Assembly (NCBI GenBank): GCA_021234155.1
Contig: JAJEKV010000012.1
Location: forward strand, 8,276,448 to 8,340,447
Direction: 5' to 3'
DNA length: 64,000 nt
DNA from: Isoetes taiwanensis
Taxonomy: Eukaryota > Streptophyta > Lycopodiopsida > Isoetales > Isoetaceae
The first letter of the stretch is position 1, and the number at the start of each line of letters is the position of its first letter. The position numbers and the translations under genes are program-made. Under the pieces are notes generated by a model that did not search any database, had not been told where the DNA came from, and saw only the letters and a list, made by a program, of their open reading frames with translations. Below are positions 58,506 through 64,000 of this stretch, piece by piece.

Positions 58506-60787
58506 TGGACAAACCCACTTCCGAATTCACCATACATTCGAGAAACCGTATGAAATTTTAAAATCCTGAGTTTGATAGCATGATTGCAGCCTATACTTGA
58601 TTCTCGAAATATTTGCAACAACTTCACATTGTATTATAACGAACAAAAGCTCCAGCATTTTCTCGCCACTATAGAGCTTGCTTCCACCATAGCCAGCAGC
58701 TCAGTTCTGCAAATATGGACTATCGGAGAAAACCCCATATATGCGAAATGTTGGATGCGAGAGCATATTCTAGGGAGGTAGAGGAATGTTCGTATTTCTG
58801 CATCCTGTTTATGGATAATGCGTCTGCTGAAAAATGCCACGCGTCTGATCGCATAATCTAAAAGAGAATCTAAAATGCTTTTTTCTGGGGCATGGCACAA
58901 TATGACAAAGGCGTTCAAAGTTGTTTAAGTGACACGGTTTCTATTGCAGCCCCTCATAGGCCACTGCCTTGGCTTGGGAAATTTGTTGGATCCACCCTCC
59001 TATGGGAAGTATCAAGAAAAATAGTCATTCTTAGATTTTTCTCAACTGTAGTGTAAAATTTAAAATTTTCAAATCCACACGGTAGGTTAGAAGACTTAAT
59101 AGAAATTTTCCAATCCTAAGGGCAATGCATCTTGAGTTCAGCCTTGGAAATTTTCAGACCTGCTATCAGATTGAAGTTAATCTTGCCATGTTGGGTCCTG
59201 CTGATTAAGGAGGTCAACCCCCTTGCAAACAGGCGAGCCCCGCTAGGGTGGCATGCTTATTTGCTATAATAACAGGCTTGCAAGAGTGTTTCACCCCCTC
59301 ATGAAATTCTAGCCTACCCCACATGTTATTCCATCTCACACAACCAAATTTAAGGTCGGCACATCTACACTAAGGGGGTTAGGAAGAGCAAGAAAATTAG
59401 GGGGTATTTTATCATTCCCTAGCCAAACTCCAAGAATAAAAAAGATAAACCAAATAAAATTAAATTAAAATAGGGTTAGTGCCTTGGTGTTCGATCTAGT
59501 GGCTAGTCTATTGGGTTAGCAATTAAGAGATTTTGTGTTCAAGTCTTTGGGGTCTGTCATATGTTCTAATGGACGCTGCCAATGTGGCATGACGTAAAAA
59601 TACTTTATTATAATTTAGGTGATAAGTAGACATTTTGAGAAGCTTGTATTCAAGGTGGTTCCACCATGATGTTTTTCATATATAAAGCGGCTTGGCAAGA
59701 TTCCATGGCATATTGCCACGTTGATTTTTTTGTAGCCCACTAAATACAAAGTCCTTACATTCAAAGCAATGGCACGAGTATGGTAAATTGGAGGGGGGCT
59801 TTTACCCCCACCTTAGAGTCATTAAGTAACTGCTAGGCATAATGATCTAGTGCAAAGTAGATTGGTGGTTGAGAAAGCTTGAGTTTCTTCCACTAAATCT
59901 TAATGTTAATGTATACTAAAACTAATTCATAATATAGCATTAGAATGGATAAAGGGATTCTCTTTACCACAGGAAATGTCAAGCATGAACATGCTTCTAA
60001 TATTTGAATTATTTTAACATATGGGAAAAAAGTTGAAGGTTTGGATGTGAGACCAAAACATTGATGTAAAGACAGATACATAAGTCAATGTTGGACGAAA
60101 GTGGCTTATTATAAATGTGAACATATTTTATTGTTGCAGGATGTGTGAGAGATGGTCTTGTTGCTTAACCATGTAACATCTACTCATTTGAGAACCATAT
60201 TTGCATTACAACTTGAAGAAAAATAGCCGTCACCATTTAGGTTCTATCATTGAGATTTTCCATAGAGGATTTTAATTGGAAGAGATATGTTTATGCAAGT
60301 CAGGCCAGGTACATAAGTATGACTACTCCCTTCCACCTTACAACATTAGAAAATGCTTTTGATTATCCAATACATTGTCAGCTAAAGCTTGAAAGGTGCA
60401 ATTAAATGATAAATGGTTGTTCATCGGGTGGAGTGACTATTATACTCAATGTATGGCATACCTATCCATGGCTTGATTAAACATAGTATTATTTGTGGTT
60501 CTTTTGTCATTTATCCCTAGTGGATCTAAGTTAACTCTATTTTGTTTTCTTCAATTTTGACTGGACTTTTGCCCCAGTTCTGTGATAGGGTTATACCCCA
60601 TTGATTGGTTCGAGCTTCATATCCTTGTTCATTTGTATCTTCCTTTGGCCCTTAGTGGTTCAATGGATGTTAAATTTTGTATCTACCTACCTAATGAAAT
60701 ATCGTAGCAAGCTAAAAGTTCGAAACAAAAAATATCTATCAAAACAAATCAAAATGCAACCACATACATTGATAAATCATTTGATTG
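58506..60787. other. Noncoding, no recognised gene
   Basis: Promoter side of the beta-trefoil gene (58506 to about 58920), then AT-rich sequence without supported ORFs. Confidence 0.5.
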
Positions 60788-61368
60788 TACGGAGCCTCAT
60801 CGGATCAGGGAGATGTAACCTGGAGTAGTCTCATAGGGTGACTCCATGAGATTGCATCTCCGAAAGGCTGCAACCACATCATAGCATGATTCAGCCTATC
60901 TGCAAAGTGTGCACAAGAGGGGCAGATAGAGTGGACTACCCTAGCCATTGTTCTATGCCAGCCAACGCCATATTATACTTATGTCTGCTGTTATCCAGAG
61001 GCCTTGACCATCAGTCGACCCCACAAAATCTGAACCCGGGGTAGAGCCTTATTTATGGTGCATTTCTTATGTTATGTTGGCATTGTATTGTTGCTTATAT
61101 GGAATATGGATGGATCACCCTTCGTGGTGGTATATTATTTTGTGTATGATTACTAGGTGCTAACATATATATATATGCTTCCGCTATATAGGATTCCCAT
61201 AGAGGGCGTGGGACGAATGACACCTCCGTGTCCTCCACCCGGACACTTGGCCATCCCAAGCGGTCCGAGTTAGACGAAGGGCCCTTCCATGGTGATGTAG
61301 TCACTGAGGGAGTGTAATCCCCCATATTTGTACGATGGGAGCATTGTATAGATTCTGGGAGCGTCACA
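60788..61368 (+). repeat. Inverted half of a solo LTR (U5 side)
   Basis: Reverse-complement match to 9398-9970. The right end GGGAGCGTCACA is the LTR terminus. Matches include CCTCATCGGA, AGTCTCATAGGGTGA-like text, GCAAAGTGTGCACA and TATGCCAGCCAACGCCAT. No PBS follows the end, so it is not a 5' LTR. Confidence 0.75.
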
Positions 61369-61866
61369 TCTCGCTTGCCACTTTAGAATTGCCAAGACTC
61401 TGGAACTTATTGCTCGAGATTATTTGTGGCCAGGTGCCTCAGCCTTTACTAGAAGAAAATTTCAGTGGATTTCATTCTCGAGCTCCCATCTTCCCAGGGC
61501 CATGATGTCATTTTTATTGTCATTAAACACTTCTCTAAGATGGCGTATTTCCTTTCTTGCAACATCTCCATCCCCAATGGAACTACAACTGGTCTTTTGC
61601 TTCGAAAAGTAGTTCAACTCCATGACTTATCAAATACCATTATCACTGACTGTAATCCCCAGTTTATTGCTGGTTTCAGGAAACATCTTCTGCAACTCTT
61701 GCATGTGGAACATTCATCTCTTCTGGACATCACTCAAAGGCCAATGGGCAAATCGACCGCACTAATTAGACTCTTGAACAGTATTCGAGATGCTTCATCA
61801 ATTAATAGTAGGATGATTGGGTTTGAGTTTTTTAGTGGATCTCAATTTTTGTTGGCACAAAAGCTC
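61369..61866 (+). pseudogene. Gypsy integrase fragment (second lineage)
   Basis: Frames from 61390 read HFRIAKTLELIARDYLWPG, then MDFILELPSSQGHDVIFIVI, KHFSKMAYFLSC, TIITDCNPQF and FRKHLLQLLHVEHSSL: the integrase zinc-finger end and the DDE core (first Asp in MDFI, second in ITDCNPQF). It is broken by shifts. It starts at the LTR end, so the LTR had inserted into this integrase. Orientation is now plus because of a later inversion. Confidence 0.75.
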
Positions 61867-62114
61867 TAGAGCCACAATCACATAGAAAATTACAAATAAG
61901 TTTTTTGCCGCTATGGTTGTAGTCCCTTTTGCAGTCACTAGGCCCCTCCTATGCACACTCCTGTGCAGAGGAGGGGCAGAGGAGAGGTTTGAGTTGGGCT
62001 AGTTGGAGTTAAAATACTATGAACATTTACTATAATGGTTAGCATTTAGAAGACTCTTTAAGTGATTGAGATCCCAGCAATTATATGAAGCATCCTCTAA
62101 TGACTCCCCTCCAG
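61867..62114. other. Remainder of the inverted block
   Basis: Contains a hairpin CCCCTCCT...AGGAGGGG at 61951-61980. No gene. Confidence 0.4.
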
Positions 62115-62985
62115 AATTACGGTGGTTCCATGGATGTGTTAGAGGATACGTGCGCACCCCGGCGCGCAAGCATCCGTACCCGACTTATCCCCCTAAATCT
62201 ATACCGAGTCCAGGGCGTCCATATAGGCACGCTTCCTGCGACCCAGGAGGTGTCAGACGCATACTCGGCCCACACATATTGACTGAATATACCACAATGT
62301 AGGAGCCCCTGTAGCCACGCTCGGCAAGGTGTCTGCCCCTACTTCACATGCTGTGACAGTTATCTAGTGCTGAACCACTTCATAGCATCGACAGCCCAAT
62401 GAGCTCTTGTGCGCAGCCGCATCTAATGGGATTTAAGGGGTTCTAGCTAGGAGCATATCTAATCCTAGATGGCCTTTAGGTCTTTACCCCCTTTTTACCC
62501 GTACAACACAGGAGGAATAGAAAGAAACTATTACAGAACATCCATCCATCCATAATATCAAATAGAACATGAGATAAAGCCTAATCAAATAGCTACTCAT
62601 ACAAGGGTTAATCCTACGACTGACTAGGAACTCGAGTTATCTACGTACTAACCAGAATTATAGCTAGACCCATTATCTCTCTGGTTCTCCTTCCCTCTGG
62701 CTGGAATAGGATTGAACAGCAGTTTCTCCTCCACCAATGTCCCCCAATTCGATTTTGGGGCAAATTGGGATGGAAGCCCCAATTTGGATGTCCCAAGTTA
62801 GCAGTTTTGCCTTGCCCAATCAATTTGGGCCAGGTGGCAATTCTAGATTAGTTATCATTAGCTAATTTATTATTTTAGCCTTTTTAATATTAGGTTAAGC
62901 CCTAAATTCGAATTAGTGTTTAGGGTTAGGTTTCCACCTTAATAATTAATGATTTACATAGCTAACCTTAGCTTATAAATACATG
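62115..62985 (-). repeat. Other half of the solo LTR (U3 side)
   Basis: Same-orientation match to about 10002-10988 (CATCCGTACCCGACTTA, CCCCTAAATCTA, GGTGTCAGACGCATAC against the first LTR). A TATAAATAC at 62975 matches the TATA-like box of the first copy. Confidence 0.7.
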
Positions 62986-63490
62986 AGAAGGGAATCATGA
63001 TGGACTGCAGAACTTGAAGTAGATAAACATCAATAGGAACATATAAGATATCGTGCCAAAAAATCAGGCCATCACGGACGTGAAAAATATCATAGTATGA
63101 ATGTTGAGGTGGAGCCAGAGAAAGAGCATCTACCAAGGTGAGGAACGATATCCTGTGTCAAGGAATCTGTGATAAGTATAGTCTGTATTGCCTGCAAAGT
63201 GCTATCATGAGGGGTCTCGAACGATGGAGTGGCAAGAAGCTGTAATCTATTGACCAAGAATGACATGAGACTGCTGATCAAATACTCATTTCCTATCTTA
63301 GGTTCTAAATAAGATTTGCAAGAAAGAGCATTTGGTTTTCCTCAAAGTGTGTCAGACCAAAATTTAATGATGAAATCAAAGCGAAATGACACCTTTGTAT
63401 GCCATTATGTCTGGCGATTATTGAGAACTCGAGTAGACTGAAAATACTCCAGGTTTTGATGATTAGTTTCATGAGCAAACGGCCATCCTA
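62986..63490 (-). pseudogene. Gypsy RNase H and integrase-linker fragment
   Basis: Minus strand from 63490: HETNHQNLEYFQSTRVLNN (the RNase H DHxNLEYF...LNRRQ motif), then LQLLATPSFETPHDSTLQAI, TQDIVPHL, DGLIFWHDILYVPIDVYL and LQSI, where the LTR interrupts the integrase zinc finger. It continues, inverted, at 61369. Stops and shifts are many. The NLEYF type differs from the pol at 1-2556, so this is a second gypsy lineage. Confidence 0.75.
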
Positions 63491-64000
63491 GCTTGTGAAT
63501 TTATTTTTTGGCATGTTGTATTCTAACACTCTTGTTTCCCTGATTATGCTATTTCCTTGGTTGATGCTAATAGGAGGAGGGAAAGAGAGATATGGAGAGT
63601 GCCATTGCCATCATGATATTAGAATAGGAATATAATATGTGGCTCTAGCTATGACTGGGAAAGAAGAGAAATAAAAAATATAGATGTTGTTAAACACCAT
63701 ATGCGTAAAAGCATGAATAGAAAGAGTGTAATTACATTTGAAGGACGAATTTGTGCATTTTTTACGTACATTTTAGGTGTACAACAAGATACTCCAATTT
63801 GTCATTTTGTATTGGTCTGTAATTATTGCAATAACATTCTTGCAGCCCCCCCAAAATTATTGACGGATTGAATCGACTATGTCTGAATGGATCTATCCCT
63901 CCCTTTCTGAAATTCCTCCCTTCCCTGGATGAACCCGAACACGAATTCTAAAAGAAACACATATCAATTCAGTCTATAAGAACTCCATAAGAACTAATGG
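63491..64000. other. Noncoding, no recognised gene
   Basis: AT-rich window end. The reverse transcriptase expected upstream of the RNase H fragment is not seen here. Confidence 0.5.

Noticed and set aside
59470-59570. tRNA-derived SINE-like A and B boxes
   Set aside because: Box matches are weak, no tail or target duplication, and no second copy is clear. Similar weak boxes near 45340 and 45950 are also unconvincing.

Overview
The window looks like nuclear DNA of a land plant. It has a plant-type HRD1 E3 ligase with six introns, relics of two genes with plant-specific architecture (an F-box/CW/SNF2 protein like Arabidopsis At3g54460 and a DAA1-type AAA ATPase), an L1 LINE with a plant-type ORF1, an initiator-tRNA-Met primer binding site, and Helitron, MITE and LTR debris. 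The species cannot be read from the sequence. A Y1-HUH transposon family and a bacterial-style DNA methylase scrap make a non-flowering plant plausible, but that is inference.

Layout. 1-10988: a large Ty3/gypsy assembly on the minus strand. The 5' LTR (9398-10988) and PBS lie at the right, gag-pol at the left and the 3' part is outside. Between PBS and gag sit several extra minus-strand ORFs. One, at 6117-7154, is a long novel N-terminal region fused to an almost complete histone H3 core fold. 10989-11390: C-terminal scrap of an N4/N6-type DNA methylase. 13.3-14.0 kb: tandem repeat and two small inverted-repeat elements. 14831-17338: HRD1, apparently intact (7 exons, 594 aa), head-to-head with 18039-21846, a decayed F-box/CW/SNF2 gene. 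That pseudogene is interrupted by a solo LTR flanked by perfect 255-bp direct repeats. 25253-26900: pseudogene of a DAA1-type AAA ATPase, with a coiled-coil exon upstream. 27-36 kb: mostly noncoding, with MITE-like foldbacks, a long (GTT)n tract and a LINE tail.

36620-53130 is a nested set of elements. Two copies of an HUH/Rep (single-tyrosine) transposon are joined tail to tail near 38622. The second copy is split by an L1-type LINE (39403-51383, 12-bp target duplication). The LINE reverse transcriptase is in turn split by a 5264-bp Helitron (41872-47135) inserted exactly between A and T; removing it restores the LINE reading frame.

54101-58505: an 11-exon, 819-aa minus-strand gene with repeated beta-trefoil (actin-crosslinking/fascin-like) units. 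60788-63490: an old gypsy pol relic holding a solo LTR of the same family as 9398-10988, later broken by an inversion of about 1.3 kb.

Only HRD1 and the beta-trefoil gene look like intact host genes. The histone-fold ORF is intact but lies among degraded retroelement ORFs. Exon ends were placed by eye from GT/AG sites and frame; LTR and MITE ends by terminal repeats. No searches were run.
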